A stretch of 64,000 nucleotides of DNA from Dromiciops gliroides (lineage: Eukaryota > Chordata > Mammalia > Microbiotheria > Microbiotheriidae), in the NCBI RefSeq assembly GCF_019393635.1, contig NC_057867.1, forward strand, positions 74,155,492-74,219,491, written 5' to 3'. This document shows positions 45,005 to 55,930 of the stretch, piece by piece; the stretch's first letter is position 1; every line of letters starts with the position of its first letter. The position numbers were made by a program, and so were the translations under genes. Under the pieces are notes generated by a model. That model did no database searches. It was given only the letters and a program-made list of their open reading frames with translations, and was not told where the DNA came from.

Positions 45005-45910
45005 TATCAAATATCTCTAATAACAGTTTGGTATCCAGGATATATAAACGATTCAATATATAAGAGCAATACAAATCAAAAGAACCCTGAGGTTTCACCT
45101 CATACTCTGGAAACTGGCAAAAATGACCCCAAAATGGCAAAGGTCAATGTTGCAAGGGATTGTTGATGGAGTTGTGAAATGGTACAGCCATTTTGAAAAG
45201 AAAATTGGAATTATGCAGATAAAGTGAATAAAATATCCATGCTCCTTCACACCACTGAATCCATTACTGGGCTTGTATCCCAAACAAGCCATTGATAAAA
45301 AGAAAGTACACAGATAGACCAAAATATGTCTATTAGCACTTTTGTGATAGCAAAAATTTACAAAGTAGATGCTCATCAATTGGGGAATGGATAAACAAAT
45401 TGTAGTGCATTATTATAATGGAATATTACAATACTGTAGTAAATGATGAATATAGAAAAACATGTAAAGATTTACATGAACTGAAAATGAGTGAAGTAAG
45501 CAGAACTAAGGAAACAATATACATGACTATATTAATGTAAACTGCAATAATTACATGTAACGGGAAAAAAATAAAATACTTTATTAATTAAAACAACTGC
45601 AATAACTACACACCAAAAAGAAATCAAAACTGGATATAGTAAAACTATAAAGATTCCCCGAGGCTTGAATACAGAGAGTTGAGAAGATGCCTATGACTCA
45701 CACCTTTGTGGAGGGGGGAAATCCATGCGTGTTACACATTGCACTTTTTTCAGCCTTTCCAATGCATTGATCAGATATATTTGTTTTCTTCTTTAAAAAA
45801 AAATGCCATTTGTTGGAAGGGATGATTCTCTGGGAGAGGAACAGAGGACTATACTGGGGATAGCTATGATGATATAAAAAACAGAAGGCATCAATAAAAA
45901 CTGATTTTAT
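45005..45910 (+). repeat. L1 3' end
   Basis: CAATACAAATCAAAAGAACCC, ACTGAATCCATTACTGGGC, TCATCAATTGGGGAATGGATAAAC and GAAGTAAGCAGAACTAAGGAAAC, with an AATAAAATACTTTATTAATT tail at 45570-45590 and a further L1 tail to 45900. Confidence 0.75.
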
Positions 45911-46104
45911 AAAAGGGTTTAGCCAGAAATTTAACCCTGAGTATCTGGTTTTAATTTGAATAAAAAAGCCATAAGGGAAAGGCTTGTGTCCTTGGGCCCC
46001 TGGAAACTTGTAGATGAGGTAGCTATTTACTGCAATAGGTCTTTAATCTGGCATTCTCTGAAGGGGAAAAAGGTGCCATAGGTACCACCTCTCCTCCTAC
46101 CACT

Positions 46105-46375
46105 ATTGCTAACTCATAATGATAATAAATAATAGTAATGACAAGGTTTGCAAAGCACTTTATAAAAATTATCTCATTATTACAACAGCTTTGGGAGGAA
46201 GATGCTGGTTTTTTTTTTAAATCATTTTGCAGATCAGAAAATTGAGGCTGATAGAGGTTAAGAGACTTGCCTTAGTGGTACAGCCAGTAAGTATCTGAGG
46301 TAGGATTTGAACTCAGGTCTTCAGGATGCCAAGTCTACCAATCTGCCCACTACATGACTTAGCTGCCTAGTTTGA
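46105..46375 (-). repeat. MIR CORE-SINE
   Basis: GACAAGGTTTGCAAAGCACTTTAT, CAGATCAGAAAATTGAGGC, TACAGCCAGTAAG and GATTTGAACTCAGG, reverse MIR. Confidence 0.75.
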
Positions 46376-46444
46376 CTTATGTGGGTTCCAGTCCATTTCT
46401 TTTATAATACTTGGCTTACTTGTGTTTTTTTCATCCAAAGCATA

Positions 46445-46451
46445 TATATGT

Positions 46452-46492
<41 letters not shown>

Positions 46493-46520
46493 TATGTGTG
46501 TACATATCTATATATACACT
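46445..46520. repeat. TG microsatellite
   Basis: TGTGTG run with TATG interruptions, ending in TATATATAC. Confidence 0.9.
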
Positions 46521-47639
46521 TTGAGAGAGAAAAAAAAATTTAGTCCACCATGGCTCTGTAATTACCTCAATACTACCCTACCTCCTACTCCAAAAATACT
46601 TCTATGGCCAGCAGAAGTTAGTTCCCATTAGAAATAGTCAAAGGTTTGGAGATGCAGGCTACTTCCCATGGCTTGGGGAAAGCAAATGACTAGAAAATAC
46701 ACATTGTCTCAAAAGCCACTCCTCATCTCTCCCACCAGCCCTGCCCCACCCTTCAACCAGTCTTTTTTGAGTTTATTGCCCACAATGCACCCTCAATCCC
46801 CTGGGGAACTGGTGGTAGGGTAGATTAAGGCAGCCGTAGCTCTCTGGCCCTGGCCCTCCTGTGTCCAGGAATCAACACTGCTTAATCCTCCAATCCAAAA
46901 TAGAAAAGGAAAAGGAATTCTCAATATAACCCTGTTGTGGTCACTTGTAAATCAGCTTCCTCAGGCCCTTAGATATTTTCATCAGTTCTTAGTTCTTATT
47001 ACCATTTTCCAGAAAATTCAGGAATTGCTAAAAAAAAAGAAAGGATCCAAATATCAACAGACTTTGCCCCTGATAAACTTTGACACTGATTTTTTAGTAA
47101 ATGGGGATGAAAATTTCAAAAACGAATAAGAGATGCCATGGAGGGTGGTAGACCTAGACTTAGATACCCTGCTGCATCCTCCTTGTCCCAGCACAGAAGA
47201 AAGCATCAGGGGAAAGGAGGAAAGAGGTGATGTTATCAGTCAAACGTGGCATATGTTTCCTAATCACTCATTACTTAACTAGTTTGGACTTGACATATTC
47301 TCTTGATGAGATACCCTCCCCCACCTCCCCCATAATTCTGTTGCTCAAACCACAGGGACTTTTAATTTTCTTTTATTCATTTTACTTTATTTATTTAATT
47401 GTATGATTTACTTTAATTTTATATTTAATATTATTTTTGGCATGCAACAAGGAAATGGAAGGCTGTATGTTGATGAGGCGATCTCTGTGCAGATGAACAG
47501 AGCTGACAAGTCAGGTTCCCCATAGCCATTTTTCTCCACGGCACATTCTGAGGCTCACATAAGCACAACCTTCTGCTTTTCTTTGCCTGCAGAGGGAAAG
47601 CCTTAACGCACTGCATAGCAAAGCTCATCTTCGGGTTTT
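46521..47639. other. Unique noncoding sequence
   Basis: No repeat recognised apart from an AT-rich ATTTA-type tract at 47360-47435; no gene recognised. Confidence 0.4.
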
Positions 47640-48150
47640 AAAGCCTTGCTGTCAGGTTTAACATGCTCAGTTTAATATGTTTGAATTCTGCAAATTCTGC
47701 CCCTCATAAATAGCAGCTCCCCCCCCCATCTTTTCTATCTCTCCTATATCAGCCATGCACCAGGATAAACAACACACCATAAAAGAGCAGAAGGCACAGT
47801 TAAGATCCAATCATTATGCAAATAGGTTATGGCATGCTTTATATGAGAACAGCTTCCCTAAAGAGACCTAATGGGATGACTGACCTATAAAGCATTTAAT
47901 TTGTTGTTAGCATTTCATTTAATTGTCTTGCAGTTCCTCCAGGAATAAAACTTTTAATTGTAAAAACTTCTAAATGATGCGATGGTTAATTCCTTTTCCT
48001 GTAACTAACAGGTTCCTGCACTGTAGCAAACAGAAATTGTTTGCTCTCATTCCTCAGCATCTCTTTGGTATGGTTTATCTCTGGCGTAATGAAAGGGACT
48101 AGTAGAGAACTGAGACAGATCATTTCTTAACTCAGAAGAGCTTGTGACGG
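47640..48150. promoter_or_regulatory. Candidate conserved noncoding element
   Basis: About 500 bp free of repeat wording and of coding potential. It contains an octamer ATGCAAAT (47816-47823) and clustered homeodomain-like TAAT/ATTTAAT words (47893-47955). The texture resembles vertebrate developmental enhancers. This is judged by eye without any alignment. Confidence 0.35.
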
Positions 48151-48779
48151 GAAGACAGTTGGGGAGTAGCTGTATGACTTGTGTAAAAAAATAAATATGA
48201 GGCCTGGCTATGTGGGGGACAAAACAAGTAGTTTTTTCTTCCTCCATCATTCCTGGAGAATGGATTCTATAGCTATGTTCTGACTGTTTCTTACCATTAA
48301 GCTGGTGAATAATTCTGTGGTCAAAGCTGGCATCACTGTCAATAATGTAAGCTATCTGGGGGTGCTGAGTAATTTTTAATGGTCGAACTTTTTACACACA
48401 AGCTTTGAACTTGATGGAGAAGGGGCCTCAAAGGCATTTTAATGAGTGAGAGGCATTGCCTGAGTGCAGATTTCCTGCTAGAGTGTCAGATCAGAAGCAG
48501 TGTCCAGGTACACATAGTAGAAGGCAAAAATGAATACATCATTGAACTAAAATCACCTTGAAGGTGTGGCTCTTTTTCTGTTGTTCAAGGTAAAGAAATC
48601 ACATCAAAAAGGTTTTGCAAAATGCATCTTGCAAACAGAAACAATCCTCATCATTTCTTTTCCCCAGGAGTGCATTTCTTTTCTCTTAGTTTGGAACTAT
48701 AAGTCCATCAGCATAAGGAACTCTTCGTGTGTAAACTCTCCAGTGACACAGATCAGCAACTCATGGGACAGTTGCCTGG

Positions 48780-48885
48780 AGACCATGCTCAGGGTCACAC
48801 AGCCAGGATGTGCCAGAGGTCGACCTTGAACTCAAGTCTTCGTGACTCCAAGGCCACTCTTCCACTTTCAAGTCCAGCCAACCCA
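48780..48885 (-). repeat. MIR fragment
   Basis: CATGCTCAGGGTCACACAGCCAGG and TTGAACTCAAGTCTTCGTGACTCC, reverse MIR. Confidence 0.6.
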
Positions 48886-49265
48886 AACCTCAGGGAGCAT
48901 TTTCTGCTTTTAGAAGCTACAAACAAAACAAAATCAAAGCTGTTCTCCTGCTTCCCTTCCCATCCTCCACTGCCTCATTACAAGACTTGACTGAGGAGTA
49001 AGGAAGATCTGGGTTAAAATCTTGGCTGAGAAGAGTTAAGTCCCTTGAGCTCATTTTCAGACTGTGAACCCATGTCGATTTGTTCCAAGATGTCCAGTGG
49101 TACAGACATTGCTATCCAGGGCACTGGAATGTGATAAAAATGTTATACTAGTTATAAACAAAATGGTTTGGCACCATGGTTTCCCTGCATGTGCAAACAA
49201 ATGCTAGTTTTCAATTTCAAGGAATGTCAGTGCAAAATCAAGTGGAGGGATATAGGAGTGAGGGG
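48886..49265. other. Intergenic, no recognised gene
   Basis: A MIR-like piece may lie at 48985-49060 (ACTGAGGAGTAAGGAAGATCTGG). No gene recognised. Confidence 0.35.
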
Positions 49266-49502
49266 GAGGGGCTCGTTCAGTCACATCCAACTTTTTTTTT
49301 GGCAAGAGATACCAGAGTGGTTTGCCATTTGCTTCTGTAGTTCATTGTATAGATGAGGAAACTGAGGCAAAAAGGGTTAGGTGACCTGCTCAGGATCATA
49401 AAACTTAGCTAAGTGTGTGAGGCCAGATCTCAACTCAGCATGATGAGTCTGCCTGACTCCAAACCTGGCATTCTATCCACTGTGCCACCGAGGTGCCCTA
49501 GG
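49266..49502 (-). repeat. SINE with (GTT)n-type origin, reverse
   Basis: GTTCAGTCACATCCAAC, TGGTTTGCCATTTGCTTC, AGATGAGGAAACTGAGGC and CCACTGTGCCACCGAGGTGCCC, the reverse of the family at 31255. Confidence 0.75.
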
Positions 49503-51190
49503 GCATAGGAGGAGCTGATAAAAAGTAAACTATCAATGAAACTTGGATTCCCCTATAATAGGTGATCAGACCTTTAGAATGTACACAGAGGGAAAGGTTT
49601 TCATTGAAAGGGTAGGTCGTCAGCAGGGCCAAGAGACCTCCAGGCTGGATTCCAGAAGACTTCAACATCAAGGAGAGAATTAGTATGAAGCCCAGAGGTG
49701 GGGGAGGCTTCAACTTATTCAGAAACTGCCAACTTAACACAGAGAAAAAAGCAGATTCACATTCTTCTTCAGATGATAACATCTAATACCTCTTGCATTA
49801 CACTGTACACTTGGGGCAGCTTAGTTAACATGGTTTGATTCCCAAATAAGATACAGGGACACAGTGCCACCATCTTCTCAGGTCAGAGCCTGGATGTACT
49901 TGGGGATCCGGATTTCTGACCTTTGGCGAGGTGGCTTTACAAGCAGGCAGAGTAGATGCTTCTCAGTACAGTAAGAGTTTGAGGGTTCAAGACCTGTATA
50001 TGTCTGCACCTCCCCCAGCTCCAAACATCTGTACCTTCTCCACCATTCAGTTAGGAGATAACATGGCACAGGTGAAAGAACTCTGGACTAAGACAGGAAG
50101 AGATCCACATTCCTACCCCAGCTCTAATGTTTACTAAGACCCTGGACAAGTCAAGGAACCCTTGCTCCCTTTGTGTGTCAAATGGACACAATAATAGGCG
50201 AACCACACCCCTTGATTTGGAGATTGTTGTAGGAAAGACATTCCGCAAATCTTAAAGTACCACACAAAGCTAGCAAGAGCTTCATCTTGGGCTCAACTGC
50301 CAACTAGTTCTGGAGCCTCAGCTAAGTGAGAGCACCTCCACAAGCTCTGGTTCCTCAGCTATACTGTGCAAACTATAGATCCATAAGCCTAATTTCAATT
50401 ACTGACAAAATGGTGGCACATGCTATTAAGGGAATAGTTATTCAGCGTCTAGGAAAGGGGGGCAGTTATCCCAAAGAGCCAGGATAGTGATGTAAAGCTC
50501 ACCTAATCTCCTGATTTTCATAGAGGGATTGCTATAGATAGAGTTTACCTAGACCACAGAAAACATTCTATAAAATCATCCTTCCTAGTCTTAGAGAAAA
50601 TATGGAAATGTGTGTGTTGGACGACAGTATAATTAGGTGAAATTGCAGCTGGTCCTTGACAATGTGCTGCATGCTTGGAAAGAGATGTTTACTGCAGAAC
50701 CACAGGGATCTTTGCAGGGCCCTGAAGATGTACATACATGCAAACACACACATATAATATAGACACATCATATACATGCCTGCACATGAATGTTATAGAC
50801 ATGCATGTACATATCCATATATCTATGCACATCCATATATCCACATCACAGACATAGAAACACCCAAGGATTAGGAGTCATTAAATGAGAAAGGGGGCCA
50901 GAGGTGAGTAATGGTTTGGACCGTGGCATCTCATCTAGGTTAATACTGTGATTTTATTGAAAACAGAGCCCAAAGAGTGACTTCCTGAAGGTAAATAGTG
51001 GTAGAGACAGACCTAAAATTCAGGGTTTTGGTCCAATATTTCTGCCAATATGCCACAAGAAAGAAAACAGAAAGAATGCTTCCAAATCTCTGTGTTTTTA
51101 TATGGTTATCTTTTGTAGTTGAAGATGACATTCTCTCTCAAGTCCCTTCTAGCTCTAAATAGATGGTCTTGGAAATAACACCTTAACATA
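49503..51190. other. Unique sequence with a MIR fragment
   Basis: A decayed forward MIR at 50060-50265 (GAAAGAACTCTGGACTAAGACAGG, ACCCTGGACAAGTCAAGG, CCGCAAATCTTAAAGTACC). No gene recognised elsewhere. Confidence 0.4.
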
Positions 51191-51205
51191 AGAATTCTAA
51201 CTAAA

Positions 51206-51355
51206 GGGGGAGGCTAGGTGGCACAGTGGATAAAGCACTGACCCTGGATTCAGGAGTACCTCAGTTCAAATCCAGTCTCAGACACTTGACACTTACTAGC
51301 TGTGTGACCCTGGGCAAGTCACTTAACCTCCATTGGCCCACAAAAAAAAAAAAAA
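51206..51355 (+). repeat. WSINE1-type SINE with TSD
   Basis: GGGGGAGGCTAGGTGGCACAG start, full internal box and poly-A tail. Flanked by AGAATTCTAACTAAA (51191-51205) and AGAATTCTAATTAAA (51356-51370). Confidence 0.95.
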
Positions 51356-51370
51356 AGAATTCTAATTAAA

Positions 51371-51844
51371 AACCTGGTTTTCGACTCCTAGAACCCTGGG
51401 TTCAAGTCTGGCTTTCTGACCCTGGGCAAGAAACTAAAGTCTCAGTGTCCAAGGTGACTCCCACAATCACCGGGAGAGAGAGTTTCCCCACCATCAGCCC
51501 CAGACATCAGTGAAATCATAGGTGCAGACAAAAAAAAAAACGCTGCAATGGTTTACCCCATTATTTCTCCAGGCCAGTAGTCTCTCTCCAAAAGGGCCTA
51601 TTTAAGGGAAATGGGGCACTGCTATTCTTCATAGGATGTTTTTTAATGATCGAGGTCTTTTTTTGGTTCAGTTTTTTGTTGTTGTTGTGCACCTATGATT
51701 TCCCAAGTGCGGGGGAGACTCCCAAGGTACAAAATTCTTCTACTGATGCAGAGGAAAAACTCTATAGCCTTAGAGGCTTGCCTGGGGACACAGAGAGAAT
51801 AAGGAACTTGCCCAGGGCACTGTGACAGAAGGTGAATAAGGGTT
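51371..51844. other. Intergenic, no recognised gene
   Basis: A MIR-like scrap may lie near 51385-51450 (GAACCCTGGGTTCAAGTC, CTGACCCTGGGCAAG). No gene recognised. Confidence 0.35.
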
Positions 51845-52078
51845 GCATAAATGGTAAGAGTCTGAAGGGTAGGGATGGCTCAGTGGATAGAGAGATGAGC
51901 CTCGAGTCAGAAAAACATGACTTGAAATCCAGCCCCTGATACTTACTAGCTGTTTGCGAGTCATCTAGCCTGTTTGTCTTAATCCATGTGAGAAGGAACT
52001 ATCTTTGCCAAGAAAAGCCTAAAGACAGTAGAATCAGACATGATTAAATAAACTAAAGAACAACTGTCTGAGGCGGGA
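51845..52078 (+). repeat. SINE (family of 31255)
   Basis: GATGGCTCAGTGGATAGAGAG, ACTTACTAGCTGTTTGCGAGTC and GAATCAGACATGATTAAATAAAC tail. Confidence 0.65.
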
Positions 52079-52269
52079 TTCCCACTCACGTCTTGTGTCT
52101 ATGCAGAACCCCAGCTCCCTTGAAAGCCCACTGCAGTGGTACCTCGTGAGAGGTCTTTGTGGTGGTTCCTGTGTGTAGTGCCTGGCACCATTTGAGCCTG
52201 AACCCCTTCGGTACTGAGTGGGTCAGACCTCATCCCTGTCTCTGCAATACGCATCCCTGTTTACCTCCA

Positions 52270-52460
52270 AATCACTAGGGCTGCTAAGAGAGAAAGCAAT
52301 ACAAAAAGCTGGTTGCTGCTCACTTGAGCTGGCAAAGAGAGATTACATTAGTCTCCATGGCAACTGCTTTGATTAGCTTCTAAGACTGCCAGAGGAGTTT
52401 GCTAGGTACCTGCTTCTAGCCGATTCCCCAAGGAAACCTTCTTTTGGTTATCTGATCAGA
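52270..52460. promoter_or_regulatory. Candidate noncoding element with X-box-like dyad
   Basis: Repeat-free stretch containing GTCTCCATGGCAAC (52351-52364), which matches an RFX dyad (GTTGCCATGGCAAC) at 12 of 14 positions. No coding potential. Conservation is unknown. Confidence 0.3.
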
Positions 52461-52660
52461 GCAGAATCAGACACCAGAGACGTGACTGTTACCCCACATT
52501 CATCCCCCAGCTCCCACCATGTTGGATTGCTAGAGACTTCTAGGCATTTAGGGTGCCCTGGCTGTGGAATCAAAGGGGGAGGGGCACACTGGCAACCTCA
52601 TTCAGATGGAGAGATGAAAAACAATTCTCTCCTGCTCCATAATAAAAAGAAAGAGCATTT

Positions 52661-53078
52661 TCAAAGAGGAGCAGCCAGGAAGGATCAGGTAGAAGAGCTG
52701 GGGTGTTTAGCCTAGGAAAGAGAAAACTTCAGGGGTATATGACTACTGTCTCCAAGCAGCAGGAGACCTGTCACAGATAAGGGAGACTGGCTCCTTGTCT
52801 CAGAATGCAGGGGGATCACTAGTGCAGTATGCATAAGACATGGTGGCAAATGGAGACTTGGCATGAAGGGAAGCTTCCAAATACTCAGAGGGATATCCCA
52901 CAGTGGAACGAGCTACCTTGGGAAACAGTGGACTCCCTGTCAATAAGGCTCTGTCTCCCAGCTAAAAGGGAATAATTATTTTGGGGAGCCCTTGTCAGGT
53001 GGATTCCTGTTCAGGTCCACGGTGGGCTGGATGAGCTCTGCAGCTCTTTCCAACACAGAGATCTTGTAATACTATTCC
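52661..53078 (-). repeat. CR1/L3 LINE fragment
   Basis: The plus strand shows GTGTTTAGCCTAGGAAAGAG, CCACAGTGGAACGAGCTACC and GGTGGGCTGGATGAGCTCTGC...CTCTTTCCAAC, the complement of the L3 3' block. Confidence 0.75.
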
Positions 53079-53318
53079 AAACAACAGCAATAACAACAGC
53101 ACCCCTAAACTCAAATCTAAAGGAAGGTCCTTTGCAGCAAAAGGAGAGCCTCTATCCATATTATGCTTCAGGCTTTTCTGATTAATCAAGACCAGAGTTG
53201 AGCCAAATAAATCTACCCATTTTTCATCTTCATTCATTCCAGTGATACGATATTCTATTTTCTTCATAAATCATATATAATGCATACCCCTCTTGAAAGG
53301 TACTCCATTTAAGGTATA
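53079..53318. other. Intergenic, no recognised element
   Basis: No gene recognised. Confidence 0.35.
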
Positions 53319-53319
53319 C

Positions 53320-53520
53320 AGAGAGGCAATATGGGGCAGTACAAAAAATTCAAGAATTCAAGGACCTGGCTTCAAATATCAATTTTGTCACTTAAATTCC
53401 TCTTGGGATCATTTTTCTGGGATGGACCTCAGTTTCCTCATTTGTAAAATGAGAGCACTGGACTTGCTGATTCCTAAGGTTCTTTCTGGCTTCCTATCTA
53501 GAAGCCTTCTTGATTAACAT
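53320..53520 (+). repeat. MIR CORE-SINE
   Basis: AGAGAGGCAATATGGGGCAG, GACCTCAGTTTCCTCATTTGTAAAATG, CCTAAGGTTCTTTCTGGC. Confidence 0.7.
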
Positions 53521-53784
53521 CAGTGAATCTTAATATTATGTGTGTTCAGGAAGGGGCAGTGATGAGGCAAATGAGAATCTTGCTTTTAAGAAAAAGAAAA
53601 AAAAATGAATGGCTAAATCTAGCCCATAAATGATCTCAAATGCCCCCATTTAGCCACTTTAAAATAAATGAACACAAATATTGTTGGCTGATGTATTCTT
53701 TCCCTACTGCAGGCCAAGAATTTTCATAGCTTATATTGATGTTTCTTTTGGTCCATTTTCTTTGAAGAGAACAGTTTACTCCAT

Positions 53785-53915
53785 GCATGTGACCTTGGGC
53801 AAGGCACTTCCCTGGGCCTCAGTTTCCTCTTTGGACAGAGAGAAGATCAGAATAGACTGGACCTCTAAAATCACTTCTAACCTACAGTCTGTGGTACTGC
53901 ATACTTTTCCAAACA
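53785..53915 (+). repeat. MIR fragment
   Basis: GTGACCTTGGGCAAGGCACTTC, CTCAGTTTCCTCTTTGG. Confidence 0.65.
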
Positions 53916-54049
53916 GACAACCAAAGATACCACAAAATGCCTCTTCTGGAAATGGTTATGGAAAACTATCTTTTATAGTGACTGTGACTGATAGTTGACA
54001 GTGCTTTCTACTCTACAGCTTAGCATGTCTTTTGTTGTGTTTAATCTTT

Positions 54050-54201
54050 TTTTTTTTTTTTTTTAGTGAGGCAATTGGGGTTAAGTGACTTGCCCAGGGT
54101 CACACAGCTAGTAAATGTTAAGTGTCTGAGGCCGGATTTGAAACTCAGGTCCTCCTGACTCCAGGGCCAGTGCTCCATCCACTGCGCCACCTAGCTGCCC
54201 C
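54050..54201 (-). repeat. WSINE1-type SINE with 17-bp TSD
   Basis: Reverse SINE with a poly-T at the left, flanked by exact copies of TGTTGTGTTTAATCTTT (54033-54049 and 54202-54218). Confidence 0.95.
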
Positions 54202-54218
54202 TGTTGTGTTTAATCTTT

Positions 54219-54840
54219 ATTGAATTTTAATATTGCTTTTATTCATAATGCTGAAGTCACTGCCCTCCTCCTGTATGGTTTCCTAAGAATCTATGTTTTC
54301 CTGAATTCTTCACATTCATACATTACAGAGTTAGGATATTCAATTTTCTTCAGAAATCACATATACGATTTATCCCAACTGGTCAACAGTTCCCTTAGTG
54401 TATGGATTTAGACTTGGCTGCTTTTAAGTGTTTTAAAAACTCAAACTCAGTAACTCCTTTTCGGGGGGGGGGGGAGGGGATTCCTTACTGACAATATTCT
54501 ATAGATTCTACTGCTTTGCCCTATGTTTTCAATACTTCCAGACAATTTTCTTGGATGATTTCCTAGAACATTCAGGCTCCTTGATTCAAAGTCTTACCAG
54601 GTTGACTCATTATGGCATGAAGATGACCCAGTAAATTGGCCATTAAGCAATGAATTCTTTGGCCCTGGTAACCAGGAAACATGGAAAAATACAAAACGGC
54701 CCTCCATCCTGTATGGCTTCTTTCCACTTGTGCAGAGAGAGTTGACATAGTCAAAAGTATGATAGGATAACCAAGAGAGCTAATGAAAATGTCAGATGCA
54801 AAGAGAGGCATATTTGCCAGGAATAAGTTGGTGATTGAGC
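54219..54840. other. Unique noncoding sequence
   Basis: No gene or repeat recognised; a G run lies at 54464-54474. Confidence 0.4.
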
Positions 54841-54844
54841 AGCT

Positions 54845-55311
54845 ATGCTCTACTCTGGTTGGTCAGTTCATAAATGTTTATCAAGTGTTTACCATCTTCC
54901 AGCCACTATACTAAGGAGTTAGGGAAACATAGGAAGGCAAAAATATTTCTCCCACCCTAAAGGAATTCACATTCTAATGGAGAAGACAAATATACAAAAA
55001 CCTATGTGCTTAGAAATGACATAGAGTCTAACTGGGGGGTAACCACAGAAGGAAGGTACTAGCTGGGGGAATGGGCCCTCTTGGAAAAGATGGAATCTGA
55101 GTGAATCATGAAGGAGATAGGGAAAAGCAAGATCCTGGAGAGAGGAGGGAGATCATTCCAGGCAGTAGCTGCAGTGTCATATACAAGGAATGGCAAGGAG
55201 GCCAGTGTCACTGGATCATAGAATATGTGGAGGGTGGTAAAGAATAAGAAGATTGGAAAGGTAGGGAGGGCCAGGCTGTGAAGTATTTTTCAAGTAAAAC
55301 TGAATAGTTTA
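54845..55311 (-). repeat. L2 fragment, left part
   Basis: TAAATGTTTATCAAGTGTTTACC, CATTCCAGGCAGTAGC, GCAAGGAGGCCAGTGTCACTGG and GAAGTATTTTTCAAG, the complement of L2. It resumes after the SINE at 55481. Confidence 0.75.
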
Positions 55312-55465
55312 TGGGGGCAGCTAGGTGGCACAGTGGATAAAGCACTGGTCCTGGAGTCAGGAGGACCTGAGTTCAAATCCAGCCTCAGACACTTAACACT
55401 TACTAGCTGTGTGATGCTGGGCAAGTCACTTCACCCTCATTGCCCCCCCCACACACATATATCTC
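55312..55465 (+). repeat. WSINE1-type SINE inside L2
   Basis: TGGGGGCAGCTAGGTGGCACAG start, full box and C/CA-rich tail. Target duplication: AAACTGAATAGTTTA (55297-55311) and AAACTGAATATTTTA (55466-55480), one mismatch. Confidence 0.95.
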
Positions 55466-55480
55466 AAACTGAATATTTTA

Positions 55481-55745
55481 TATTTGGTCCTGGAGGTAAC
55501 AAGGAAGCATTGAAGTTTATTAAATGAGGAGATGATGTGTATAGCCATATGCTTTAGGGACTGACAGCTGAGTAGAAGGTGGACTGGAGTGGGTAGAGAC
55601 TTGAAGCAAGGAGATCAAACAGCAGGTTATTCAAATAATACAGTTTTGCAGTTTTGAAAGCCTATAACAGGGCAGTGGCAGGATCACAAGAGAGAAGAAT
55701 ATGTCTACGAGAGATAGGTTAGAAAGAAATTGAAAGTTAGGGTCA
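55481..55745 (-). repeat. L2 fragment, right part
   Basis: TATTTGGTCCTGGAGGTAACAAGG, TGACAGCTGAGTAGAAGG and AGACTTGAAGCAAGG continue the L2 copy. Confidence 0.75.
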
Positions 55746-55794
55746 GGGTTAGTTGACTAGTTGTATTACCATGGGTTCAAAATGATGTCTTGAG

Positions 55795-55930
55795 TCATAG
55801 GTTTCCTCATCTGTAAAATTGGGATTATGACATTTAATAGAGAACATGCCCTTACAGGTTGGTTATGAGGGAATCAAGGGACATAACGGATATAAAGGAC
55901 CTTGCAAACCTTAAAGTGTTATGGAAAAGT
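55795..55930 (+). repeat. MIR fragment
   Basis: TTTCCTCATCTGTAAAATTGGG, GGTTGGTTATGAGGG and CCTTGCAAACCTTAAAGTG. Confidence 0.7.
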
